In this document: one piece after another, positions 48,872 to 57,589 of the stretch
How positions within the stretch are numbered: position 1 is the first letter of the stretch
Layout of the letters: each line of letters begins with the position of its first letter
From: an uncultured Dehalococcoidia bacterium
Lineage (GTDB): Bacteria > Chloroflexota > Dehalococcoidia > Lucifugimonadales > G958296245
Direction: 5' to 3'
DNA: 64,000 nt
NCBI GenBank assembly: GCA_958296245.1
Contig: OY282458.1
Span: forward strand, 62,001 to 126,000
The notes under the pieces: model-generated
The model's input: only the letters and a program-made list of their open reading frames with translations
Database searches by the model: none
Told to the model about the DNA's origin: nothing
Position numbers and translations under genes: made by a program

Positions 48872-49369
48872 GTGAACATGTGGGAGGATACCCAGCCCCC
48901 CGGTCGCCTCCCGAGGATGAGCGCCAACGACAGCCCAATCCTCGGCGTCGCCGGCGGCTTGGCGGCGCACTACGGGGTCAGCGCCGCCCTCGTGAGGCTG
49001 GCGTTCGTCCTTGGGGCCTTCCTGTTCCTGGCGGGGCTGCTCGCGTACGTGGCGCTGGCGTTCGCAATGCCCTGGCCCGCCACGACGCCGCGCCCGGCGA
49101 GGGCTGCGTTCCTCATCGCGTCGGCGCCCATCGCGGCCCTGAGTCTGGCGAGCACCCTAGCCGCCGTCGTGGACGTGGAGGGGTTCTCCCTCTACTACCT
49201 GTGGGCGGCGGGCGCCATGTGGTGGGTCGCGTTGGGCTTCGTGCTGGCTGTGCTGTTCTTGGTGTCGAGGATGGACCTGTTCACGGGCGCCATGTCCGCC
49301 CTTGGCCTGGGCATAGTATGCCTGGCGGCCACGGGGGCGCTGAACCTTCTGACGGGGGTGGTGCTGTGA
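48872..49369 (+). CDS. PspC-domain membrane protein
   Basis: 165 residues, GTG start with GGGAGG. 'RLPRMSANDSPILGVAGGLAAHYGVSAALVRLAFVLGAFL' with a proline end 'AFAMPW' is a PspC domain with its own membrane helix. Three more hydrophobic helices follow. PspC proteins sense or respond to membrane stress. A longer frame starts 90 bp upstream but has no ribosome site. Confidence 0.88.
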   Translation: MNMWEDTQPPGRLPRMSANDSPILGVAGGLAAHYGVSAALVRLAFVLGAFLFLAGLLAYVALAFAMPWPATTPRPARAAFLIASAPIAALSLASTLAAVVDVEGFSLYYLWAAGAMWWVALGFVLAVLFLVSRMDLFTGAMSALGLGIVCLAATGALNLLTGVVL

Positions 49370-49468
49370 GCGCGTCGGAGGAACGGGGATCAGGGGCCGC
49401 CGCCTATTCGAGACGGGGGGCGGCAGATTCGCTTCCGGCGCAGCTTGCGCAGGCGGTCGCGCCGCCCG

Positions 49469-49651
49469 TTATCGCTGTTTGTAGTGGGTTCTCAGGCAGC
49501 GGGTGCAGACTCTGACCTTCTTCGACGTGCGCCCTTCGTAGAGGGTCATGTTCTGAACGTTTGCCGCCCACCGCCTCTTAGTGCGGCGTTTCGAGTAGCT
49601 AACGTTGTTGCCGGACTGCCCAGCCTTTTGACAAATCTCGCATCTTGCCAT
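49469..49651 (-). CDS. rpmB: 50S ribosomal protein L28
   Basis: 60 residues. 'CEICQKAGQSGNNVSYSKRRTKRRWAANVQ' and 'KVRVCTRCLRT' are typical, with C4-x-x-C7 and C49-x-x-C52 that form a zinc ribbon (C+ type). Monocistronic, transcribed away from fakA. Confidence 0.96.
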   Translation of the reverse strand: MARCEICQKAGQSGNNVSYSKRRTKRRWAANVQNMTLYEGRTSKKVRVCTRCLRTHYKQR

Positions 49652-50126
49652 CGAAGCTTGACCTTGACTGAGAAATTGTAGCTTGGGTAGAATCGGTTGG
49701 CGCGCTGCTTGTGGGCACAGGCCCCAGCGTCCTCACCTTGGGGGCCAAGCAACAATATACCATATGGAGAGTTGGGGTCGCAACGCCGTTCCAACCATCC
49801 GGCGCCCTGTCGACAACCCTCCGGGTCGTAGCTGTTCGGACTTGGTGAGAAAATGCGGGGAATCGCCCTCCCTGTTGTCATTGCCATGAATATAGGTTGC
49901 GGGGAAGCTCTTCCGGCTGCCTTGCAGCCCTCCTTCCTGGTCAGGAATGGGGATAGACTTGTATCTGAGGGACACCCCTTCGGCAGGCTCAGGGCGGGGC
50001 TCTCAGACACCCGGCAGAGGGGCGGGTCCCCTCTGCACACCCCATACTCCGCCGGCGATGAGCAAGGCCGGAGCGGCGGCGGGCGGCGTATTCCGTCCGC
50101 GCCGCGCGTTTGGAAGGTGAAGACCG
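49652..50126. other. 475-bp intergenic stretch with an inverted R2 repeat
   Basis: No gene. It contains a full-length R2 element (49920-50048, inverted) and a CTGTTCGGACTTGGTGAGAAA fragment of the R1 end at about 49831. The rest is the shared leader of rpmB and fakA. Confidence 0.7.
49920..50048 (-). repeat. R2 dispersed repeat, full-length inverted copy
   Basis: Reverse complement shares the same order of blocks as 26539-26667: TATGGGGTGTGCAGAGGGG, CCTCTGCCGGGTGTCTGAG, AGCCCCGCCCTGAGCCTGCC, GAAGGGGTGTCCCTCAGATA, CAAGTCTATCCCCATTCC, TGACCAGGAAGGAGGGCTGC. Confidence 0.88.
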
Positions 50127-51776
50127 TTGCCCATCGGTGACAATATCGGCGGCGGGGACCTCAAGGCCATGTTCTCCGAGGCCGCGCGCCTGTTGTCCGC
50201 CAACGTCGACCCCGTGAACGCGCTGAACGTATTCCCCGTTCCCGACGGCGACACCGGCACCAACATGCACCTGACCATGGAGGCGGTCGTGGAGGCGGCC
50301 GGGCAGGTCGGCAGCGACTCTGCCGGGGAGGTGGCGTCCGCTATGGCGCGGGGCGCTCTCATGGGGGCCAGGGGCAACAGCGGCGTCATCCTTTCCCAAT
50401 TCTTCAAGGGCCTTGGCTCCGGCCTGGGAACGGCTGCCGCGCTGGACGGGGATCGGCTGGCCGCCGCCCTGGAGGCGGGCCGCGAACAGGCCTACAAGGC
50501 CGTGGGTGAGCCGGTCGAAGGTACGATGCTGACGGTCATCAGGGCCGCCGCCCAAGCCGCTCGGAAGACGGCCAATTCCGGGGGCTCCCTCATCGAGGTC
50601 CTCGATTCCGTCAGCGCCGCGTCGCGGGAATCCGTAGCGTTGACTCCGACGATGCTCCCCGTTCTGCGGCAGGCGGGGGTGGTCGACGCAGGCGGGCACG
50701 GCTTGGCCATCATCCTAGAAGGGCTCAGGCGGGCAGCGGCTGGGGATGACGCTTCGCCCGATGAGGTGCCTCCGCCGGAGCCCGTCGGCGTGGGCGAGCA
50801 CGAGGGGATGGTGAGCGGCGATTTCTTGGAGGCCGCCGAAGAGGAGATCTATGGGTATTGCACCCAGATCGTGGTGGAGGGGGAAAGCCTGGACGTCGAC
50901 GGCATCAGGGAACGCGTCAGCGCCATGGGGCGGTCGGTGGTGGTGGTGGGCGACGACGCGATCGCAAACGTCCACGTCCACGCCGAGGACCCGGGGGCCG
51001 TGGTGAGCCTTGGCGTCTCTCTGGGGGTGTTGAGCCGCGTCAAGATCGAGAACATGGACTCTCAGCATACCGAGTACTCCGCCGCGCGTCGTTCCGAGCT
51101 GGAGGCGGGGCCGGCGGCCGGCCGGGTAGAGGTGCTGGCGGTATCATCGGGCGACGGCCTCCGGCACGTCTTCGAAAGCCTGGGAGCCGCCGCGGTCCTC
51201 GAGGGCGGCGATACTATGAATCCGAGTGTTCAGGACCTCGCCGACGCCGTGGAGGAGCTTGAGTCCTCGGCTGTCGTCCTGCTGCCCAACAACAAGAACA
51301 TCGTGCCTGCGGCCAGGCAGGCAGCCGAGCTTGCCTCGAAGGACGTGGGCATCGTCCCGACGCAGTCCGTTCCGCACGGCATCGCCGCAATGCTGGCGTT
51401 CGACGCGCAGTCCGGCGTCGAGTCGAACGTCGAGCGGATGTCCGCAGCTACCGAGTCCGTACGATGCGGCAGTATTACTACTGCCGTGCGCGCCGCCACT
51501 CTCGATGGCCTCACCTTCGGGCAGGGTGATAAGATAGGGCTGCTGGACGGCAAACTGGTCGCCGCCGGGGATGACCTCTACAGGGTCCTCACGGCGACGG
51601 TGGCGAGGGCCGATCCGGAGAAGGACGGGATGGTTACGCTCTATTTCGGGGAATCTGTCTCCGAGGAGGCCGCCCGGGCGGCGGCGGACGTGCTGGAGGA
51701 GGAAATTAGCGGGGTGGAGGTGGATCTCGTAAGAGGAGGTCAACCCCACTACCACTTCCTGTTCTCGGTGGAGTAA
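50127..51776 (+). CDS. fakA: DAK2-domain fatty acid kinase subunit FakA-like
   Basis: 549 residues, TTG start with GGAAGG upstream. N-terminal DAK2 kinase domain with Mg-binding D40-G-D42-T-G-T-N ('PVPDGDTGTNMHL') and 'GARGNSGVILSQ'. The middle ('YCTQIVVEG') and C-terminal ('DDLYRVLTATV', ending in 'HYHFLFSVE') match the YloV/FakA layout. FakA phosphorylates fatty acids held by FakB (DegV) proteins. The DegV gene follows directly, then recG, a gene order like yloV-recG of Firmicutes. The asp23/YloU gene that often precedes it is absent. Confidence 0.9.
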   Translation: MPIGDNIGGGDLKAMFSEAARLLSANVDPVNALNVFPVPDGDTGTNMHLTMEAVVEAAGQVGSDSAGEVASAMARGALMGARGNSGVILSQFFKGLGSGLGTAAALDGDRLAAALEAGREQAYKAVGEPVEGTMLTVIRAAAQAARKTANSGGSLIEVLDSVSAASRESVALTPTMLPVLRQAGVVDAGGHGLAIILEGLRRAAAGDDASPDEVPPPEPVGVGEHEGMVSGDFLEAAEEEIYGYCTQIVVEGESLDVDGIRERVSAMGRSVVVVGDDAIANVHVHAEDPGAVVSLGVSLGVLSRVKIENMDSQHTEYSAARRSELEAGPAAGRVEVLAVSSGDGLRHVFESLGAAAVLEGGDTMNPSVQDLADAVEELESSAVVLLPNNKNIVPAARQAAELASKDVGIVPTQSVPHGIAAMLAFDAQSGVESNVERMSAATESVRCGSITTAVRAATLDGLTFGQGDKIGLLDGKLVAAGDDLYRVLTATVARADPEKDGMVTLYFGESVSEEAARAAADVLEEEISGVEVDLVRGGQPHYHFLFSVE

Positions 51777-51785
51777 CAAGCTACG

Positions 51786-51825
51786 GAGATACAGGGTGCG
51801 CAAGGGGCGGAGTCCCTTTGCCGTG
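51786..51825 (+). repeat. Short R2-like remnant before the DegV gene
   Basis: GAGATACAGGGTGCGCAAGGGGCGGAGTCCCTTTGCCG matches the left part of R2 (ATACGGGGGTGTGCGGAGGGGCGCAGCCCCTTTGCCG) with gaps. It lies directly before the start codon. Confidence 0.6.
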
Positions 51826-51835
51826 GAGGAGAATC

Positions 51836-52681
51836 ATGACAGTCAAGGTAATCACCGACAGCACGTCAGACCTGCCCTCAGACCTAGCCGAGCGCCTCGG
51901 CATAGAACTCGTGCCCGCCAACGTCCACTTCGGGGACGAGACCTTCAAGGACGGCAGGGACTTGTCAGCGGATGAGTTCTACGAGCGTCTGGCCCACGGC
52001 GATACGTTCCCCAGAACGTCGCAACCGTCCCCGGGTGAGTTCATGGAGATCTACAAGAGGTTTGGCAAGGATGCCGACGCCATAGTCTCCATCCACGTCT
52101 CCTCCAAGCTGAGCGGCACCTACAATTCGGCTGTGCAGGGAGCGCAGGAGGCCGGCGACGGCTGTCCGATCGAGGTCGTCGACAGCCAACAAGCCTCGAT
52201 GGGGCTCGGGATGGCGGCCATCGCGGCGGCGCGGGCCGCCAACGACGGCAGCCCGGTCGACGAGGTGGCCGCGACGGCGCGGGATGCGTCCAAACGCTCC
52301 GTATGCTTCCCTGCCCTCGACACCCTGGAGTACCTGGAGAAGGGGGGCCGCATCGGCAAGGCGCGCGCGATGCTCGGCGCGCTGCTCAGGGTCAAGCCCA
52401 TCATAATAATCCGCGATGGGGAGGTGCAGGAGCTCGGTAAGGAGAGGACCTTGTCCAAGGCTCTTGCGCGTCTGGAACAGACCGCCCGGGACCTCGCGCC
52501 GGTAGAGGATCTGTCCGTCTTGTACAGCACGGCACAGGACGACGCCCTACGGTTGGCCCAGAACCTACAAGACCTGCTGCCGGACGGCAAAGAGCCCGTG
52601 ATCGCCAGGATCGGCCCCGCCATAGGCGCCCACGTCGGCCCCGGGGCGGTCGGAATAGGCCTTCTCCGAGCCTCCCCTTGA
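51836..52681 (+). CDS. DegV family fatty acid-binding protein, FakB-like
   Basis: 281 residues from ATG 51836 (GGAGGAG site). 'VKVITDSTSDLPSDLAERLGIELVPANVHF', 'PRTSQPSPGEF', 'SKLSGTYNSA', 'VVDSQQASMGLG' and 'GRIGKARAMLGALLRVKPII' are the DegV blocks. FakB presents the bound fatty acid to FakA. Its ORF stop overlaps the TTG of recG by TGA/TTGA, so the three genes are coupled. Confidence 0.92.
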   Translation: MTVKVITDSTSDLPSDLAERLGIELVPANVHFGDETFKDGRDLSADEFYERLAHGDTFPRTSQPSPGEFMEIYKRFGKDADAIVSIHVSSKLSGTYNSAVQGAQEAGDGCPIEVVDSQQASMGLGMAAIAAARAANDGSPVDEVAATARDASKRSVCFPALDTLEYLEKGGRIGKARAMLGALLRVKPIIIIRDGEVQELGKERTLSKALARLEQTARDLAPVEDLSVLYSTAQDDALRLAQNLQDLLPDGKEPVIARIGPAIGAHVGPGAVGIGLLRASP

Positions 52682-55155
52682 CGCCGGGACGCGGCGGCGG
52701 CGCGGGGTCGGGCTCGGACATTGCCCGCGGTCCCAGGGTCGCCAACGACGTCGACCCGCTGGACAGCCTTCGGAAGATCCTGCGGATGGAGGCAAACCAA
52801 GGCTTCCCGGACAAGACGGTTACCGGGGGCCTTGACAGCTTCCTAAGCCGGCGCGGCGCGGACTTAGCTCCGACGCTGGGCGCCCCTACCTCATACTCCA
52901 GTCTCACCCCGCCCCAGCGCGAGGAGTGGGCCAGCGGCGTCATGGCGCGCCTGGACGCCAAGCCGAACCAGGCCCAAACGCCCGCGCCCCGAAGGAAGAG
53001 CCTGAGACCGGCTTCCATCGGTTTGGGGGACAGCGTATACCGGCTGAAGTGGGTCACTGAGCGGACGCTTCCCCGCGCCAAGCTCGATCGGCTCGGCGTG
53101 AGTACCGTCAGCGATCTGATCTACCATCTGCCGAGCAGGCACCAAGACTTCGCCAACGTCCGCAAGGCGGCGGACCTGAAACCGGGCGAGGAACAGACCA
53201 TCGTGGCGGAGGTGTGGGACGTCTCGGCCAACCGCGTCAGGCCGGACATGTGGTCGGTGCACGCCATTCTAAGCGACGATACGGGCAACATCAGGGCGAC
53301 GTGGTTCCGGCGGGGGTATCGGAACAGGGAACCTATGATGGCGCACTCCCTCCGGCGCGGCGTCAAGATGGTGTTCAGCGGCAAGGTGGGATTCTTCAGA
53401 GGCGAGCGGGTGCTGGACGACCCGGAGTATGAGCCGCTGAAGGGTCAGGAATATCTGGTGCATACGGGCCGCCTCGTGCCCGTCTATCCCTCGGTAGAGA
53501 AGCTTCCCGTCCGCACGCTCAGGCGCGCCGTCAAGCAGGCGCTGGACGTGGGCCTTCCCCAGGTCGTCGACCACTTGCCTAAGGGCCGCAAAGACCGCAT
53601 TGGGTTGATGGGCTTGGGGGCCGCGCTCGCGCAGGCGCACTATCCGGACTCCGAGGTTGACAGAATGGCCGCCCTGCGCCGGCTCGCGTTCGACGAGCTG
53701 CTGACCCTCCAATTAGCGGTGCTCCGCCGCAAGAGGGATTGGCAGCGTGAAGACCAGGGCGTGCCGCTCAGACCGAGCAGGGGGCATCTCGAGGCGTTCT
53801 TCGGGTCCCTACCGTTCGAGCTTACGCAGGCTCAGCGGAGGGTAATCGCGGACATCCTCGGCGACTTGGAGCAGTCCCGGCCCATGAGCCGCTTGCTCCA
53901 AGGGGACGTTGGGAGCGGCAAGACCGTCGTTGCGGCAGCGGCCCTGCTTTCGGCGGTGTTCGAGGGCTATCAGGGAGCGATTATCGCGCCCACCGAGATA
54001 CTGGCCGAGCAGCACTACCTGACGCTGTCGCGTCTGCTCTCCGGAGGGGCCGACCCAGGCTTGGACGATGAGACGGTGTCGGTCCGAGTGGGCGATTTCC
54101 CCGCGCCGGTCACGATGGGGTTGTTGGTGGGCAGCCTCCCAGGTCGGCGCAAGGAGGAGATGCGCCGGCGCCTGGCTGACGGCGGCGTGGATTTGGTCGT
54201 CGGCACCCACGCGCTCATCCAAGAGGGGGTGGAGGCGCCCAGGCTGGCCGCGGCGGTCGTAGACGAGCAGCACCGGTTCGGCGTCATGCAGAGGGCGGCC
54301 CTGCGGAGCAAGGGGCGCCTTCCCCACGTGCTGGCGATGTCTGCTACGCCCATACCGAGGTCGTTGGCCCTCACTCTGTACGGTGAGCTGGACGTGTCGG
54401 TCCTCAACGAGATGCCACCCGGCAGACAACCGATCAGGACCAGGTGGATTCCGCCGGAGCAGCGCGCCGACACCTACGACTTCATCGCCCGGCATGTCGA
54501 AAGGGGCAGACAGGCGTTCGTCATCTGTCCCTTGGTGGAGGAGTCGGAGGTGATCCAGACGCGCGCGGCCATCGCCGAGCATGAGCGTCTTTCCCAGGAA
54601 GTCTTTCCGAAGCTGCGTCTTGGCCTGCTGCATGGAAGGATGGCGCTGCGCGAGAAGGAGATGGCGATGGAGGAGTTTCAGAATGGAGAGACGGACATCC
54701 TCGTGTCCACGCCGGTTGTGGAGGTTGGGATAGACGTGCCCAATGCTACGGTCATGCTAATCGACGGCGCCGATCGGTTCGGCCTCGCGCAGTTGCACCA
54801 GTTCAGGGGCAGAGTCGGGCGCGGGGAGCATCTGAGCCATTGCCTTCTACTGGCGGACGACGCGGGCGAAGACGCCCGCGAGCGGCTGAAGATCGTGGAG
54901 CGTGTGGGCGACGGCTTCGAGTTGGCCGAGGAGGACCTGCGCATACGGGGGCCGGGCGACTATCTGGGCACGCGCCAAAGCGGGCTCCCCGACCTCAAGG
55001 TGGCAAGTATTACGGACCACGACCTGCTTTTGCTGGCCCGTCAGGAGGCTGCAAGCATTTTGGACGCAGACCCCGAGCTGAGCGAGGACGAGCACGCGGC
55101 GCTTGCAAACCACCTCGCCGAGTCTACAAAGGGCCTCGTCGGCGAGATGAGCTAG
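52678..55155 (+). CDS. recG: ATP-dependent DNA helicase RecG
   Basis: 825 residues, about 130 more than usual RecG because of an N-terminal extension of about 120 residues, partly coiled-coil-like, before the wedge domain. 'LIYHLPSRHQD' opens the wedge; Walker A 'GDVGSGKT' near 410, 'DEQHRFGV' near 528, 'SATPIPRSLALTLYGELD', 'TPVVEVGIDVPNATVM', 'QLHQFRGRVGRG' and the end 'EDLRIRGPGDYLGTRQSGLPD'. RecG rescues stalled forks by branch migration. TTG start overlaps the DegV stop. Confidence 0.95.
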   Translation: MTPGRGGGAGSGSDIARGPRVANDVDPLDSLRKILRMEANQGFPDKTVTGGLDSFLSRRGADLAPTLGAPTSYSSLTPPQREEWASGVMARLDAKPNQAQTPAPRRKSLRPASIGLGDSVYRLKWVTERTLPRAKLDRLGVSTVSDLIYHLPSRHQDFANVRKAADLKPGEEQTIVAEVWDVSANRVRPDMWSVHAILSDDTGNIRATWFRRGYRNREPMMAHSLRRGVKMVFSGKVGFFRGERVLDDPEYEPLKGQEYLVHTGRLVPVYPSVEKLPVRTLRRAVKQALDVGLPQVVDHLPKGRKDRIGLMGLGAALAQAHYPDSEVDRMAALRRLAFDELLTLQLAVLRRKRDWQREDQGVPLRPSRGHLEAFFGSLPFELTQAQRRVIADILGDLEQSRPMSRLLQGDVGSGKTVVAAAALLSAVFEGYQGAIIAPTEILAEQHYLTLSRLLSGGADPGLDDETVSVRVGDFPAPVTMGLLVGSLPGRRKEEMRRRLADGGVDLVVGTHALIQEGVEAPRLAAAVVDEQHRFGVMQRAALRSKGRLPHVLAMSATPIPRSLALTLYGELDVSVLNEMPPGRQPIRTRWIPPEQRADTYDFIARHVERGRQAFVICPLVEESEVIQTRAAIAEHERLSQEVFPKLRLGLLHGRMALREKEMAMEEFQNGETDILVSTPVVEVGIDVPNATVMLIDGADRFGLAQLHQFRGRVGRGEHLSHCLLLADDAGEDARERLKIVERVGDGFELAEEDLRIRGPGDYLGTRQSGLPDLKVASITDHDLLLLARQEAASILDADPELSEDEHAALANHLAESTKGLVGEMS

Positions 55156-55520
55156 TGTTCCCCTCGGCGCGGCGTTCTTGGGGCTATGGCTCTGTTGGCT
55201 TTGCGTTGAGCACGGCAGGTTGGGGGAAGTCTCAAACATCCGCGGGTTCTCCCTCTGGCAGGGTCTGCTGAGCAGCCCGACCAAGTGGTCGGCGGCGTGA
55301 GGTTCTCCCCTCTGGCAGGGGGTCTGGGGGCTGTGCCCCCAGTTACAAAGGGGCGGGCGGGCGGGATCAAAAACGTCTGCTCTGTCGGGGCTACGCCAGT
55401 CAAAGGCCCTCACGAAGTCTGAACAGTTACCATCCGCATAGACACTCTCAGGGGTTATAATCCTGTTGTCGGGCGCCTCTTAGGCCGGCCAAGTAAAATC
55501 AATGAGCCGCAGGAGGAGAG
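55156..55520. other. 365-bp intergenic stretch with an R1 repeat
   Basis: No gene or RNA gene recognised. It has an R1 copy (55301-55430) and a TATAAT at 55456-55461, about 60 bp before the CPBP start. The part before the repeat carries no clear structure. Confidence 0.7.
55301..55430 (+). repeat. R1 dispersed repeat, copy 5
   Basis: GGTTCTCCCCTCTGGCAGGG, CTGGGGGC-TGT-GCCCCCAG, TTACAAAGGGGCGGGCGGGC, GATCAAAAACGTCTGCTC, CGGGGCTACGCCAGTC, CACGAAGTCTGAACAGTTAC. Ends in the CTGAACAGTT motif. Confidence 0.9.
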
Positions 55521-56240
55521 ATGCGCGGGGCCGAGACGGTGAGTGAAGAAAGAGGACGCACCCGGGTGCGGCGCGTCCCGTGGGCCTTCGCGGACACCGC
55601 TCAGGCCTTCGCCCTGGTTGTCGCGGGCATGGTGATTTTGGTCTTTGGGGTCGTGATCATCCGAGGCGATAGGCCGGTGGGAGAGGCGCAAGCCGTAAAC
55701 TCGCTGATGCTATTCATGGGCCCCGGACTTCTCGTGTTGGCCGTGTGGCTGTTTGGCGTCCGGCGGCACCGCGCGCCCTGGAGTTCCTTGGGCTTCGCAC
55801 TACCCGGATCTCGTCGGAGCTACGTCTTCTCCGTGCTTGCGCTGCTGCTCAGCCTCGGCTTCGCCATGGTCTACACGGCGACGGTCACAGCCCTCGGCTT
55901 CGACGCGCTGATACCGCCCGCCATCCCCCCGGGTACGCTGGGAGACGGCGTATACCGCATCATCAACACGATGTCCGTCGGCATCCTGGGTCCCATAGCA
56001 GAGGAGACGTTCTTCCGGGGTTTCCTGCTGCCCGCCGGCGTCCCGTACGTAGGCGTCATCGCGGCGGTGATAGCCACGTCGGCGCTGTTCGCCGTCAGCC
56101 ACCTGATGGTTGGCGTATTGATCCCGGTATTCGTGAGCGGGCTGCTCCTGTCTTGGCTGTACGTGAAAACGGGGTCCATCGTCCCTCCCGTCATCGCCCA
56201 TTCTGCCCAGAATCTCCTGTTTCTAGCGGTCACTCCGTAG
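55521..56240 (+). CDS. CPBP-family intramembrane glutamic (CAAX-like) protease
   Basis: 239 residues with about seven membrane helices. Motif 1 E161-E162-x-x-x-R166 ('EETFFRG'), motif 2 F190-x-x-x-H194, motif 3 'HSAQN' near 225. The family includes Rce1-like prenyl proteases and bacteriocin-immunity proteins. Monocistronic or read into trpA, which starts 15 bp downstream. Substrate unknown. Confidence 0.9.
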   Translation: MRGAETVSEERGRTRVRRVPWAFADTAQAFALVVAGMVILVFGVVIIRGDRPVGEAQAVNSLMLFMGPGLLVLAVWLFGVRRHRAPWSSLGFALPGSRRSYVFSVLALLLSLGFAMVYTATVTALGFDALIPPAIPPGTLGDGVYRIINTMSVGILGPIAEETFFRGFLLPAGVPYVGVIAAVIATSALFAVSHLMVGVLIPVFVSGLLLSWLYVKTGSIVPPVIAHSAQNLLFLAVTP

Positions 56241-56255
56241 CCTTCGAGGGGGAAC

Positions 56256-57071
56256 ATGCCGAACCGGATCGACACGGGGTTGGGACTGGCGAGGTCAACG
56301 GGAAAGACGATCTTGGCGCCGTTCGTCACAGTCGGGTACCCGGACGTCGAGACGTCGGTAGAGGTGGCCGCCTCGGTGCTTCGCGCAGGGGCGGACCTGC
56401 TCGAGCTGGGCGTCCCCTTCAGCGACCCGCTGGCGGAGGGCCCTACGATCCAGAAGACGAGCCTCCGCGCGCTTCAGAACGGTGTGGACGTCGGGACCTG
56501 CTTGGAGGTGGTGCGCCGCCTTCGGGAGCAGTATCCAGAGGCGCCGATCGTCCTGATGGGGTACTACAACCCGTTCCTGCGGTACGGACTCTCGCGTTTC
56601 GCCTCCGACGCCGCCAGGGCAGGGGCCGACGGAGTAATCGTGCCCGATCTTCCCACCGAGGAGTCGCCCGACATGCGGGGGCGCTGCAAAGGGCAAGATA
56701 TGCACTTGATACCCCTGCTTGCGCCCACCAGCACCGACCGGCGCATCGCGCTTGCGTGTACACACGCGGGGGGCTTCATATACTGCGTCAGCGTGACGGG
56801 GGTAACCGGGGCGCGCTCAGAGCTTCAAGAAGGAGTGAAGCAGTTGGTCGAGCGCATACGCCGCCACACCGGCCTACCGGTGCTGGTCGGCTTCGGGGTC
56901 TCGCGCCCGGAACATCTCCGCGAGATCGGCGGCTTCGCCGATGGCGCGGTCGTGGGGAGCGCGCTGATGGACGCCGTTGGCAGCGCGGCGCCGGATCGGG
57001 CCGCGGAGGCCGCGGCGGATTTCGTCCTGAGCCTGCGCGGCGGACCCGCTGCCCCGGCGCGGGCATCCTGA
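56256..57071 (+). CDS. trpA: Tryptophan synthase alpha subunit
   Basis: 271 residues. 'PFVTVGYPD', catalytic Glu50 in 'LLELGVPFSDPLAEGPTIQ', 'GYYNPFLRYG', 'IVPDLP' and 'GFGVSRPEHL'. The catalytic Asp60 of the classical enzyme is a Glu (E61) here. It cleaves indole-glycerol phosphate to indole and glyceraldehyde 3-phosphate. No trpB is next to it; aroH follows 16 bp downstream. The Asp-to-Glu change may be normal for this lineage. Confidence 0.93.
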   Translation: MPNRIDTGLGLARSTGKTILAPFVTVGYPDVETSVEVAASVLRAGADLLELGVPFSDPLAEGPTIQKTSLRALQNGVDVGTCLEVVRRLREQYPEAPIVLMGYYNPFLRYGLSRFASDAARAGADGVIVPDLPTEESPDMRGRCKGQDMHLIPLLAPTSTDRRIALACTHAGGFIYCVSVTGVTGARSELQEGVKQLVERIRRHTGLPVLVGFGVSRPEHLREIGGFADGAVVGSALMDAVGSAAPDRAAEAAADFVLSLRGGPAAPARAS

Positions 57072-57087
57072 TTCACGGAGCAGGTGT

Positions 57088-57456
57088 ATGAGCATCCGCG
57101 GCATCAGAGGGGCCACGACGGCGGACACGAATACCAAGGAATCGATCTTGGAGGCGACTCAGGACCTGTTGGAGAAGCTGGTGGAGGCCAACGCCATCGA
57201 CGTCGACGACGTCGCGTCGGCGCTCTTCACCACCACGGAAGACCTCAACGCCGGCTTCCCGGCGGAGGCCGCCCGCAGAATGGGATGGGAGTACGCGGCG
57301 CTCTTGGGCGCCCGCGAGGTGAGCGTCCCAGGAGCGCCGGAGCGTTGCATCCGCGTGCTTCTCTTGGTGAACACGGACAAACCGCCCCGCGACCTGAAGT
57401 TCGTCTACGCCCGGGGCGCCGCCGGCCTCCGCGCCATGAGTCCCGAAACGGGATGA
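57088..57456 (+). CDS. aroH: Chorismate mutase, AroH type
   Basis: 122 residues. 'IRGIRGATTADTNTKESILEATQDLLEKLV', 'SALFTTTEDLNAGFPAEAARRMGW', 'ERCIRVLLLVNTDKP' match the trimeric Bacillus AroH enzyme, including the Arg and Cys of the active site. It turns chorismate into prephenate. Pairing with trpA puts both ends of aromatic amino-acid synthesis into one transcript. Confidence 0.92.
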   Translation: MSIRGIRGATTADTNTKESILEATQDLLEKLVEANAIDVDDVASALFTTTEDLNAGFPAEAARRMGWEYAALLGAREVSVPGAPERCIRVLLLVNTDKPPRDLKFVYARGAAGLRAMSPETG

Positions 57457-57589
57457 TGCCTGCGAGTGCGGCTGCGCCGCGCTCGCCTTGACGCTTCAAA
57501 ACACGCCGTGCTAGTCTCTTCCCCGCGCCCGCCGACGGCATGACGCGCAGGGGTGGTGAAGACTGCCAGGAGTAACCGACAGAGGCGAG

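Noticed and set aside
55156-55300. Signal-recognition-particle RNA
   Set aside because: Some GC-rich pairing is possible but the conserved GGAAGC-type tetraloop and flanking bases are absent.
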